61,667 nt of DNA from Perkinsus chesapeaki. Taxonomy: Eukaryota > Perkinsozoa > Perkinsida > Perkinsidae. The stretch is from contig JAAPAO010000151.1 in NCBI GenBank assembly GCA_013115145.1, positions 1 through 61,667 of the forward strand, in the 5' to 3' direction. A program made the translations under genes and the position numbers. This document shows, in pieces, positions 35,970 through 46,731 of the stretch. Every line of letters starts with the position of its first letter. Positions within the stretch are counted from its first letter, which is position 1. A model generated the notes under the pieces. That model searched no databases. It was not told the origin of the DNA and saw only the letters and a list, made by a program, of their open reading frames with translations.

Positions 35970-36374
35970 TACAAGCTTGTGTTGAGTACACAACAAGAGT
36001 GTTGTGCAGCTGCGGGGTAAGGTGTACGCAGCTCACATCGATAAGACTATGGCGCGTGGATCCTACGGAGCGGCGCCAACCTTTGCGTTTCATGTCTACG
36101 AACAGAATGAGACTAATCGGAGATCCGAGAATTCCACCAGAATTAGACATAGTTTGACTTCCTCGCATAGAAGTGAACACTTTGCTGTGAGATACTTATC
36201 ACTGTATCGTAGAAACTGGAACACAGGTGTAGATCTTGGACTAGCAAAACCTAGGCCTCCAGTGGAGTTGTACCACGTGCTCCACATAATAAAGTGTATA
36301 GTCATACCTATAACCCATATCCTCCTTATGTTGACTCCAGATTTACTTGGATCTAGTGGCGCATTGTTTGCCAC
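35970..36374 (-). repeat. ~400-bp segment duplicated in inverse orientation at 42640-43020
   Basis: The minus strand here aligns by eye with the plus strand at 42640-43020. Shared words include GGTACAACTCC, GGTTTTGCTAG/GGTTTCGCTAG, AAACTATGTCTAA and GCCGCTCCGT. Parts of both copies are open in the same frame, with similar peptides (WYNS.GGLGFASPRS), so an old coding or transposon fragment is possible. Confidence 0.75.
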
Positions 36375-37361
36375 TAAATGATTCAGCCTCGAGGGGCTGA
36401 TTCAGAGTAATACTCTCGCACTAATTGTTCGCGGAAGGATACCACTTCCAGTGATCTCATAGACGCGCCTCGGCGCACGTGTATTCTCGCCGTGAACTCC
36501 GCAAATATGTCATGGCCGAAGTTTCATGCACGGTGGAATCAAATTTTCTAGGCTTTATACTATGGACTCCATAGTAGAGTATCTATATGAGCGAGAGCCC
36601 TTAGTATAAGTTCGTCGGCTTTTCCTTTTTCTCAACATGGCGCGGTAGCCTTGTCGCTGATTGTAAATTGCTTGCTGAGACCTTATTTTTACCAAGTAAG
36701 AAGTACCTTTCTTCTTTTCCACGCGAAAGCCGCCTCGCGTGAACCAGTTTTTCACCCAAATCAGGTGGAACTCCAATGGGTATGTGGAAACACCGTCCAA
36801 ATTGGTAGTGTGTTAACCACAAAAGCGCCACTGACATATCCCCTATGCCAAACCCGCTCGAGCCAAGCGCGGCTAATCTGCGGACCACAGATCTATAGTC
36901 TTCGGACCACAGAATATATAGCTGCTTCTAAACGCACTGGGTCAAAGTCACGTACTCTTCTCTACAGCGTTTAGCTCTTCCTTACAGTTCGACTCAACCC
37001 TAAGCCATAGTTGAAACTTTGAAGGAATTGATCGCAGTCTACAATTTTAGTGACTAAAATTTAGTCTCTGGAAACGAGCAGTGCATTGCTGAGGGAGGCA
37101 GAGGATCATTAACTCAAAGGCTATCATTTGTACATAGTGGGAGTGAGAGCGTTCCGAACGCTCTTATTCCCCCTCCAACGCTGCGTTTGCCTTGGTGCTC
37201 ACAATGTTCCACAATAATAACAAGTATACTCATGGTTTAAGGAAGGTATAGGGAATCCCCAGAGCTCCCTGCTCGGGTGCATTCTGTGGACGCCCATACA
37301 TTGATCGATTATAGCATATTTTCCGACTAAACCAGGTTAAGCAGCTTGACTATAGCTGTCT
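36375..37361. other. No gene seen
   Basis: Overlapping short frames only. Contains a hairpin AGAGCGTTC/GAACGCTCT at about 37146-37164. Confidence 0.4.
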
Positions 37362-37502
37362 GTTATTCATTGTGCGCCGCTCGCTCCCTTGTACATGCGT
37401 GCACAGCTAAATCCCCCTGCGAATGTAAGCTGAATAAGAAGAAGCCTTTGTAGACTCCCTTCTCGCCTTGTGTTCGTCCATATGAACGAAGAACAAGCAA
37501 CA
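37362..37502 (+). repeat. 141-bp direct repeat, unit 1, structured-RNA candidate
   Basis: Repeated at 37531-37671 (169-bp period) with one clear mismatch (GTGCAC versus GCGCAC). The 3' part folds as CTTGTGTTCGT...ACGAAGAACAAG and ends GCAACA. A diverged third copy at about 48470-48582 keeps the CTTGT...ACAAG stem with a different loop. Confidence 0.9.
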
Positions 37503-37530
37503 AGTCATTTCTCTATTCGGAGGGGAAAGT

Positions 37531-37671
37531 GTTATTCATTGTGCGCCGCTCGCTCCCTTGTACATGCGCGCACAGCTAAATCCCCCTGCGAATGTAAGCT
37601 GAATAAGAAGAAGCCTTTGTAGACTCCCTTCTCGCCTTGTGTTCGTCCATATGAACGAAGAACAAGCAACA
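37531..37671 (+). repeat. 141-bp direct repeat, unit 2
   Basis: Near-identical to unit 1; a 28-bp spacer separates them. No open frame is shared with the diverged copy near 48.5 kb, so a non-coding RNA fits better than a protein. Confidence 0.9.
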
Positions 37672-38239
37672 CTGTCACAGCAGAAATACGATACATATTC
37701 GGTATTGCTGGCTTGAAATTGTGTCTGGCTAGTAGCCAGTGGATACTATACAGTCGTTTAGCGACCTGGCTAAGGCTCAGGGTTTAGGACAGCTTAAGGT
37801 GTCTCAAGATCATGCTTCGCCAGACAAAAATTTCACCGTGAAAAAGTCATGGCGATGAGTTGTTCAGCAATCATACAAGTAATCGTTAAGTTATCCCGTG
37901 CATTCTACTGACGCAGCTCGTCGATGGAGGACGTCATAAACTCATAATGACTGAGTGAGCAGAGCAGGTTACCTGCCGCACGCAGATACAGAGAAGAAAC
38001 TGCCTAAACGATATTATCTCATTGAGATAGGAAGTCTGTACTACTGGTCCAGTGGACCAGGTCCATAGAGTATGGTGACTTCCTATCTGATTTAGATTGG
38101 TGATATGGTTGACAATGTGAGTTTTGTAGTGGGCAATAGCTGAACCAGCATAATCGCTACTATGCTGGGATGAGCTGTCAAGTCCAAGTGAGCCGTCTAC
38201 TAGAAGTGGGAAGTATCCGACCCGTAAATGAAACCTTGC

Positions 38240-38345
38240 CCACATTAGCGCAGAGGAGTGTAGCAAATATACAAACGCTACGCATTCGGATGGATAGGCT
38301 ATCTAAGCCTTCTTCGGCGTTGGCCTATAAACTCACAAACACGCG
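38240..38345 (+). repeat. Dispersed ~90-bp repeat with core CTAAGCCTTCTTCGGCGTTG
   Basis: The 20-base core is exact here (38303-38322), on the opposite strand near 41865-41885, and near 48106-48126. Flanks (TATAAACTCACA downstream, GGATAG upstream) are partly conserved. Confidence 0.85.
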
Positions 38346-39093
38346 TTCCTTTCATTACTTGTATTTACTATATTACTTATATTTATTACGCGTTACTTTT
38401 CCATCCCTCAGACAGTGAGGGATGAACCGTGCTAAAACAATTAGATTGTTCACATGTTAAAACATGTCACCGCTGTCGGGCATGTTGTAACAATTTGTTA
38501 CGACATGCTGCCTGTTTCCGAGTGCTAGTAGACCGCGCTTCCACGGCTTGCGAAATGGAGCAGGAACTGTGCTGCACGGTGCTCCACGCTTGCACTCGAT
38601 GTGATCTAAGCGCATGAGTTGTGCTGTAGAGGTGCCATGCTTGTAGGATATGAGCTCCTATATGATATCACGACTGTCACATAAAAGCTTAGAAGCGGAA
38701 AGCGGACCATGCCTTATGCGAAAACCTGGTTTTCAACGTGGCGCAGTGAGTCACTCAGTCTGAGCATGATGGAGCCGTCATGTTGTGAGGGACTCCCTGA
38801 GGGAGTCTCCCTCATTTTGACGCACCGGGTTCGAGGAGTAAAGCCACGAGTGGGTAACAAAGGCAAAGTATACGACCATGTTGGCAAGATAGGGAGAGGG
38901 TCTGCTTTGTTCGGCAGGGGACGTCCGAGTTAAAAATACAGATCGAGAAAGAGGTAGACAAGGATTTGCTCTTACAACTTGCACAACGGAGCGAGTGGCG
39001 CTTAGTGTGCTATACGGTCACTGGGGTTTGCCACGTATCCAACTAGTAAGGTTCATCATTATTATCCTTCCTTCAGCTCACTTGCAAGGAATT

Positions 39094-39555
39094 ATGTCAG
39101 TGCCTTTGCTGAGGACTCGGTCGTCTCGATGGATAGTGGCCGCGACTTTGCTCATTTGCATTATTGGCTCGCTATTGGCCTTTATCGTTGCCTACCTACC
39201 AAGCAGGGTATCTAGGATCATCCTGGTGACCTTCACTTTAATCGTCCCCCAGCTATTTCTCGCACTTTCGTCATTTTGGAGGAGCTATCGTTCGATAGAC
39301 CCTTTAGGGTCTGACTGTATGGATGAACACATCATATCCACCACGGTTATCTCTCTCAGTGACCAGAAAATAACTCTTAATCCAACGTGCGCCATCTGTC
39401 TCGCTGATTTCGAGCTGAACGGGGGAGTGGCCGAACTTCCCTGTGGCCATTTATTCCACAGTCAATGCTTTGATGCTTACATTGATAAACTGACGCCCGA
39501 AGGGAGGTATCATCAATGTCCTGTTTGTCGGTATGAGCTCGGCCCTAGACTCTAG
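39094..39555 (+). CDS. Membrane-anchored RING-H2 E3 ubiquitin ligase, ~153 aa
   Basis: Two hydrophobic segments near residues 14-35 and 40-62 come before a RING-H2 domain at the C-terminus: CAICLADFEL..., PCGHLFHSQC, CPVC (order C-x2-C ... C-x-H-x2-H-x2-C ... C-x2-C). Predicted to pass ubiquitin from an E2 to membrane-linked substrates. The start at 39094 is chosen because MxVPxLRxRS is conserved in the copy at 44595; an in-frame ATG at 38995 would add 33 residues. Intronless. A hairpin made from the last codons (CCCTAGACTCTAGGG) follows. Confidence 0.85.
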   Translation: MSVPLLRTRSSRWIVAATLLICIIGSLLAFIVAYLPSRVSRIILVTFTLIVPQLFLALSSFWRSYRSIDPLGSDCMDEHIISTTVISLSDQKITLNPTCAICLADFELNGGVAELPCGHLFHSQCFDAYIDKLTPEGRYHQCPVCRYELGPRL

Positions 39556-40172
39556 GGCCTAGAGTCCAATGTGCTCTGCTTTTAGTATCCAACTGTTGCC
39601 TATGCTGTACATTTGCCAGCTTCAAGTCGCTTATAACATCATGCAGCTTGTATTGAACTGAGCACACTACCGGGTAGTGACTACCAACACCTAAACTTTT
39701 CTTTCATTCGTTGGTCGGAGGGGTTACAACGGTTTATCGTAGTTTCAACTATGACTTAGCTATGAGTTAGACTGTAGACGAGTGCTGATACACAAGGAGA
39801 AGAACAATAACCTTGTTAAGGCTACGTATTTAATCAGGCGATGCTTTCGGAGGCGGCCGTTAGCCGACTGGCACTCAGACTGATACAATCGACGTTGAGT
39901 CGTTCATAGATTAACTCAAAGTTTGAGTCTCAAACTCTATGACAACGTAGACTAGGATGACAATGATTGTCCGAAAAACGAAATTGATTTTCCTAAGTGA
40001 GTGAAATTGAAAGTACCTCCTGGGTTCGGACGAAATGGGAAGTTCTAAGATGAAATTGAATGTTCCAAACTCGTACAAGATCTTTCTATTTCGGATTTGG
40101 ACCTTCAACGTCGCTCGCCACCACGAAATTGATGTTACCAAGGACGAACTTGAAAAGGTGTAGTATCAGACT

Positions 40173-40219
40173 CAAATATTTGTAGGATCTCTGATAATCA
40201 GAGATCCTACAAATATTTG
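40173..40219. repeat. Perfect hairpin, 22-bp arms, 3-base loop
   Basis: CAAATATTTGTAGGATCTCT followed by GA, then TAA, then the exact reverse complement. Confidence 0.97.
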
Positions 40220-42372
40220 CCACCCAGTGGATTACAGGGAATATCTAAACCTTAGAGTTCCAGTTGCAATAGACTTGTCTTTATAATGCTATTATGTTGG
40301 TACGAATGTAAGTTGAACTTACTAAGTTTCATATCGAAAACATTCACCCCTGGGCCTGGCTCTGGTCAAGCTTTTCTATGTTGACCGTCCTTATAGGAGT
40401 TTTCTTCTCCCTTGAAGGGAGTCCCTTCCCTTCCCATTTTTCTTCTTTTTCTAGGATATGAGGAGTGCACTCACCTCAGCTCTCTGCACTTGAATCACTC
40501 ATTTGTGTGAGTCTCACACTGTGAGATTTAACGAGAGTGCTTCGATGGCTGGGGCAGACTCTGCTCAGCAGAGTCTTGCTTTATAGGCAGCTTCGCCTCC
40601 ACCACTTCACCTTTCGCCTTCCAGTCACCCATATCTACGAATCGATACACAACACATCGCGTCTTTTCAAGTTTTAATATTCGGCACACGAAGTGTTTCG
40701 AAGTAAAATCTTGACTAATCCGCCTCTATGACGGGTTATTGTAATAGTAACTCAAAAGCTTATTCCGTCTGAGGATACAAATGGTTCGTAGGTGAGGAGG
40801 TCGATACCGTAAAAAAGCTTAGAAATTTTATACGTTTATTATGAGTTATGGACCGAGTCCACTAGCTAGACGCTAGGAATCTTAGCACACAATTGTGGGA
40901 AACAAATGGCGTGGAAAACAGCACAAAAATTGGGGACAGAAATAACGTCAGCACAGAGAAATTGTGTTGCACGACAATAACATGAATGCCGTTACCGGCA
41001 CACCTCTCGGTCACGCACGCATGCGCATCGGCGAGATGCCACGCTTCATTATAAGAACCTCATGTTGAGAGTTAGTGTCGGTAATGCATCCGAGCTTTGA
41101 TTGTCATCTTTCTTGACCCACCCTACTCCCACCCGTACTTGAAGGGGATGTCCAGCTCGTGACATGGTTGATAATATCTTATTGATATTACCTGTATCAT
41201 TCAGTCCGAGCTGTTCGCTTTCCGTGATATGAGCTCACCTTCCCATTTTCTTGAGTAGCTAGTTCGCGGTCGAACAGTCAGGATTTTACACGACGCGAAA
41301 AACAGTTCCACGCCCTAAAACGGTGAAACTATACCGTGTTAGAAAGTGCAGACGAAAACGGCGGGAAATTTACGCAGGAAACTTTCCAGGGAACTTACGC
41401 GAGATTTCCAAAAGATTCAGAAAGATTTCACTGCAACTGGACTGCGACATTTTCTCGCAATCTACTGCGAGCCTAAGTATGCTCTTCGGGGTATACAAGA
41501 TCACCACGTCTCTCGCCACACTCATGGACCATGAGTCATGTTATACAGCAAAATGCTCGCTCCGGGTAGCCCGCATCCAGAGCTAAGCTCCAAGAGTCAC
41601 TCAGCGCTCATCACTGGTTCAATCGAGTCTTGGGACCCAAGATTTGAGCCATCGTGAGTCCCGTACTCAGAACAGGTAAGATGGATGCATTCCCCTTCCA
41701 GCTTGTTCTAAGACCAATGTTCTTGGATGTTGTAGGATGCTCAGTGCATCGCTCATGTTACTGGACAAAAAGACTCGATACTCTGCATATTAACGACATG
41801 GTAGTATGATCAATTATAATTTGATCATACGTGTGTGCGCGTGTGTGTTTCTGTGTTTATAGTCCAACGCCGAAGAAGGCTTAGCTAGTCTATGAATACT
41901 ATGTGCAGCTTCCTAACAAGAGTTTAATACCTATACTGTCATTGTATGATTCACTCCTTGCGAGCTTCGGAGGCCTCGGTCACATGTTCTTCTTGCATGA
42001 TGCAAGTTGCATCCTCAGTGAGAATACGAACAGAACAGAATACGGCTGGCGCGGCTTCACGGCGTGGGTCACGGCGTACTCTCTGTAGGAGCACCCTGCG
42101 GAGGCTGATGCGAAGCCATCTAAAATTGTCCGTCCTGAGACAAGGCCTAAGCGCTTTTAATATTTATTCTCTGCCCTCCCCCACGGCGCTGTGAAAAAAA
42201 TTCTGGCACAGACATAGCAAGCAATTTACAATCAGCGACAAGACTACCGCGCCGTCTCTTTCACTTCAAAATAACAAAAACAATAAGTCGTCAAAAATGA
42301 TGAAAAATGGGGAAAACTGACAAATCTCTACTAAGGTATCTACTATATCTAATCTAGCTCATATAGACCACA

Positions 42373-42441
42373 TACCATGGTGTGACACCATGGTTCGACT
42401 TCACACAACGGACACCATTGGTGTCCGTTATATGAAGTCGA
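42373..42441. repeat. Two adjacent hairpins
   Basis: ACCATGGTGTGACACCATGGT, then a second stem CGACTTCA...CGGACACC/GGTGTCCG...TGAAGTCG. Confidence 0.9.
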
Positions 42442-42639
42442 AACTTGGTTCTATCGCCGATAGTTTCCGTTTCCGTTGGCCGTTTCGTTTCGGTCATGGC
42501 CGGTGTGTGGATTCTGGAGCGAGTCGTGCGAGGATACAAAAGCACCGAGGCGCGTCGACAAGATGAGCAACGTAGTATTCTTCCACGACAGGCTAATGCA
42601 AAGGTATGACTCCAAATCAGTCGCGCGAAGATTGATAGA

Positions 42640-43020
42640 CAATGGGCCATTAGACCCAACTCTATATGGAGTTCACATAAGGAAGATAGGGATTAAGGGA
42701 GTTTCTATATTTTTTTCTCGCCGGAGCCCATGGTACAACTCCGCTGGAGATCTTGGTTTCGCTAGCCCAAGATCTGCATCTGTTTTCTAATCTTCACGAT
42801 ACAGTAACCAGTACCATAGCATCTGTGCGAGGAGGTTAAACTATGTCTAACTCTACAGTAGTAGAGTGCTCGAATTTTAGATTACTTCCGTTTCTTTCTT
42901 AGACATGGAGCGCCAAAAGTTGGAGCCGCTCCGTGGGATCCACTCGCCATATTCTCATCGGCGTGATTTGCATGCACCTTCCACAGCTACACAACACTCG
43001 AGTTACGAAGCCTTTGTTAA
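42640..43020 (+). repeat. Inverse copy of the 35970-36374 segment
   Basis: See the partner at 35970. The homology continues to about 43020 (CAGCTACACAACACTC against CAGCTGCACAACACTC). Confidence 0.75.
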
Positions 43021-44125
43021 GTATAAGATATCTGATGTTACTTAGCCTAAATCCTCCGTCGGCTTTCAGCGTTAAGATGTGAACACAGTATATGTATCAG
43101 GGTTTCCCAAATCCGCGCAGGATCTGCGCGTCTGCGCCGCAGACGAATTATTTCTTTTCGAAAAGTTTTCAACAAGAAATCTCACAAGAATTAAACAATT
43201 GAAAAAAATCGAGAAAATGATGCCCCTAAAACCGAACTTGAACGAAAACCGCACCAGAGGTGGGATTTAAGAGCAAGGCTAGGGAAATAGGTCTCGGGCA
43301 TACACTTTCCGAGCGAAAAAAATTGCAGGTGCCTTTTTTAAGCGCGGAAACGGGGTTTTGCTCATCTTTGGTGAGAACTGCCTGCCGCAGCCTGGCTGCC
43401 AGCCAGCCACCGGCAAGTAACCTGTCTGCCAACCCGCTGGGGGGGGGTTTCTGGAGGAACTATGATAACGCAGCGCGTCCGTATCGAATCAATACTATCA
43501 ACTTCCCGGGGAAGTTTTTCCCGCACGAATTGTAATTAATATAATAATTATTCTGATAATTATTATCACGACCCCTACAGCAGGGGCCCTACTGTCTAGA
43601 CTGGGTCCATAGCGCCGTAGGTGGTTCACCGACTGTCGACGACAGTCCATCATTTTCTATAAATATTGACAGCATTCTCGCCTAGAATTTCTCGGTCACG
43701 AAACAACAGGCCGTCGTCAATGACCGCAACAGCAGAGGCAGGAACAACAACGAGAACATGCAAAATTCTTGGCCCCGAATGGCGGTGAATTTTTTGTGAT
43801 TGTTGTTTGTTTCTTGTTTAATTATTTCTTTAAAACTTTCCGACATGAAATAATTACCCCGACCAATGCATTTGGGGAACCCTGATATGTATCGCATCCT
43901 CTAATTCATAGTGGAACTCAACGTCAAACCATAGTTGAAACAACGATAACAGTTGGAATATATCCGACCAACTAATAGGAGTGAAGCTTGTAACAGAGAG
44001 CTTATTATAGGATGTTCACCTCAAACTTGGAAGAGACTAAAGTTTTATTTAGAAAGAACTGACAGCAAATGTACAACAAACTCTGCTGAGCAAAGATATA
44101 AATCGGGTGCTCGAAATCGGACAGA
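43021..44125. other. No gene seen
   Basis: Short frames only. A GGTTTCCCAAATCCGCGCAGG/GCCCCGACCAATGCATTTGGG-like pair about 800 bp apart is too weak to call. Confidence 0.35.
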
Positions 44126-44595
44126 CTAGACCCTAGGGCCTAGATCATACCGGCAGACAGGACATTGATGATATCTCCCTTCGGGCGTCAGTTTATCAAT
44201 GTAAGCATCAAAGCATTGACTGTGGAATAAATGGCCACAGGGAAGTTCGGCCACTCCCTCGTTCAGCTCGAAATCAGCGAGGCAAATGGCACACGTTGGA
44301 TTAAGAACCACTTTCTGGTTATTGAGAGAGATAAGAGTGGTGGGTATGACGTGCTCATCCACTCAGTCCCTTGGGCCTCTTGGGGGATTGCTTCTCCAGA
44401 GACCGATAGTAAAAAATTATCGGACATATATTATTAATTACCAATAATTAGAGAGGACACCACTAGGACAACCGTAACTGTTCTGCTTGGTAGGTCAGCA
44501 ATCGAGCAAGTGAGTAGCACTCCGATAATGTATATGAGTACATCCGACACCGCTATCCATTGAAGCGAGCGGATCCTTAGCGAAGGAACTGGCAT
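44126..44595 (-). pseudogene. Broken paralog of the RING-H2 gene
   Basis: The minus strand matches the gene at 39094: MPVPSLRIRS start, one hydrophobic segment, then an in-frame TAA at about 44434-44436. The intact RING-H2 part resumes near 44362 (CAICLADFEL..., PCGHLFHSQC, CPVC). The segment between them, holding the second hydrophobic stretch in copy 1, is replaced by shorter, unrelated AT-rich DNA. It is either a pseudogene or now a soluble 78-residue RING protein from an ATG at 44362. The homology extends to about 44700 upstream of the start. Confidence 0.75.
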
Positions 44596-44701
44596 AATTT
44601 TTTGAAACTGAGTCGACAAAAATGATAATTGTGGACCTTGATTTTGCGATATGAGACAAATCCCAGTTCGCGTATAGCGTATCAGGCGCCACTCGCTTCA
44701 T

Positions 44702-45543
44702 TGTGCATCATGCACAGTGTATGCGTGTACAGAGTGCACCATGTTTGCTTTAACTCGGAAACTCAACACGTTACGGAGGATAGCTAGCCATGATTAGCGA
44801 TCTAATAGAGTTATAATTCATTATGAGGCTGGTTTCCTCAGAACCTACTGTAACCGTTGCAGTACCAGGGCCTACATACTAACTGACGAGCGGGAAAAAC
44901 ATGTCACCTAGCGAACAAGTCCTGTATGATTGGGATTGTGCAAGGAAAAGTACCTCCTCCCTGCTTGATTCTGTAGATTGAGATAAATCACCTTGCTGGC
45001 TCCCTCGTAGATAGAGTCAGAGTCTAAGACTCTGTTACGTTCTGTTCATTTACTGATGGCCCCAGTGGCCCAGAAGGTTTCTCCCGTCAATGATGGGCCG
45101 TCATACCTCATTCTCGCACCCCCCCACAATTGAGATACCACGTGGTTGTCGTACTATTAGCAGATATATATCATACGAAAGTCCTCACCTGGGAGTACAG
45201 CACCTTTCAACTTTATAATGCAACTCCCCAGTTGCAGAACCCCACGTTGTACAGCAACGCTTTTACACTCGATTTGTCCAATTTAAACTAATTGTAGCGC
45301 AGGGTTGAGGTCCCTGCAGCACAACTCGTGCTCCATGCTTTGTTGACCGGGTGGAACTCCCTCCGAGGACATTCTACAATGTCAGTTCTTGGAGACAGTC
45401 GGCAGTACTGATTCAGTACATCGCTCAGAAAGGTAAGAGTTTTATTTAACAGGTTATTATTTGCAATGCCAATAAGCGTATTGGGACTTCATGGTGAACA
45501 CAAAACCATCAACTGTGGGAAGTTACCCGTCTTGCTGTAGAAT
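44702..45543. other. No gene seen
   Basis: Contains a hairpin AGAGTC...GACTCT at about 45013-45036. No coding signal. Confidence 0.4.
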
Positions 45544-46731
45544 TCAGCGACATGAAAATCTTTTTTCGCTCAACGGCCAGCAACACACTCTGGGACGACG
45601 ACACTCATGCCTGTCTAGTAAATTCTCCCGAATTCGAGTGCCTATTCTGAACACTACCACACCAATGAACATCGCTAGCAAAGCGATCCACTCAAACCAG
45701 GGCACTTGACAGGAGCCTATAAGCGGCCAATTGATAAGAGACATAATAGCCGACAACGGCAAAGTTAATGTAACACAGAGAAATGCCAGTGTGCTTGAAG
45801 CTGTAGCTAATAAATAATATAAACTAATATTGAATAATACATTGACAACCATATAACAAGTAAAGGAATTTCTGGCGACACTGTCCATCATCAAAAGTGT
45901 CATACCCTCGGTGAGAGTGTTAACCACATTAGTATGACCGATGAAAGTTTCAATTAACAATGAAACGGGCAGGACACTCACCATCCCAATGAAATGAACC
46001 GAGCTGCTCATGAGAAAAACGTTCAAGTCTAGTTTTTCCAAACTGTGACTCCGCGCGTACGTGGTGTATTTGACAAACATGAGCTCTTTTACAACGAAGG
46101 CGCAAGCTTGAATGACCATAGCCAAGGAAAAGAGTAGGTAGCCCGACACACTATTCGAATCAGCAACTTCACCGTCAACGCACTGTAGTATAATAGATAT
46201 CACCGCCACGGATAAGACAATAACAACCGCTGAAAGCTCTTGTAATATGTAAGATGTATGCAGTATAATAACGGACCAAAGCATAGTAGCTGGTACGATA
46301 AACTGTTGTAGAAGCTTGTACATGACTATTGGCATATTCCCTTGAGTAGAAAATATTAAGAAATCCGCGGTCACTTCACACACGGCAGAAATAACTGCAA
46401 ACTTGATATTTGGAAGCCAAGTGATGAAACGAGAGATTCCAGTATGGGTAGTCTGGTTGGGTAGCAGAATCCAGACCAACTGTTCTCGGGGAACTCGACC
46501 GAATAGCGCCATAATCACACAAGAGGTGGCGTAAGTGATAAAGTAGACAATTTCACCAACACAATTGGAGACAACACCGGAATATTCTCCCAACGCAACG
46601 GCTCGTATTTTACCGGTGATGGAGTTGAACGTGCCACATAATACAACCAAAAACATAAAGAAAGGCACCAACGTCCGCAAGGATAGGTTAGTTCTGGATA
46701 GACCGTCATACGACCAGTAGAAGGACATCAA
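45544..46731 (-). CDS. CRT-like / drug-metabolite transporter superfamily protein, 395 aa
   Basis: One intronless frame with about ten hydrophobic segments spread over residues 15-385, the topology of the drug/metabolite transporter superfamily. LLQQFIVPATMLWSVIILH followed by a hydrophobic helix with AVVIVLSVAVISI matches the central region of the chloroquine-resistance-transporter (CRT) and CRT-like group, which in other organisms sits in vacuolar or plastid membranes. An IxxMFIGVVVFRIGTR segment near the end is the typical last helix and basic tail. The substrate is unknown. It could also be a more distant member of the same superfamily. Confidence 0.75.
   Translation of the reverse strand: MMSFYWSYDGLSRTNLSLRTLVPFFMFLVVLCGTFNSITGKIRAVALGEYSGVVSNCVGEIVYFITYATSCVIMALFGRVPREQLVWILLPNQTTHTGISRFITWLPNIKFAVISAVCEVTADFLIFSTQGNMPIVMYKLLQQFIVPATMLWSVIILHTSYILQELSAVVIVLSVAVISIILQCVDGEVADSNSVSGYLLFSLAMVIQACAFVVKELMFVKYTTYARSHSLEKLDLNVFLMSSSVHFIGMVSVLPVSLLIETFIGHTNVVNTLTEGMTLLMMDSVARNSFTCYMVVNVLFNISLYYLLATASSTLAFLCVTLTLPLSAIMSLINWPLIGSCQVPWFEWIALLAMFIGVVVFRIGTRIRENLLDRHECRRPRVCCWPLSEKRFSCR

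Larger units (their letters stand above)
39556..42639. other. Gene-poor stretch with hairpins and simple repeats
   Basis: No supported gene. Holds the strongest hairpin of the window (40173-40219), an alternating GT/GC tract at about 41829-41856 (GTGTGTGCGCGTGTGTGT) and one copy of the CTAAGCCTTCTTCGGCGTTG repeat. Confidence 0.5.

Noticed and set aside
37362-37671. LTRs of a small retroelement
   Set aside because: Units are only 28 bp apart, with no primer-binding site, no coding sequence and no terminal TG...CA.
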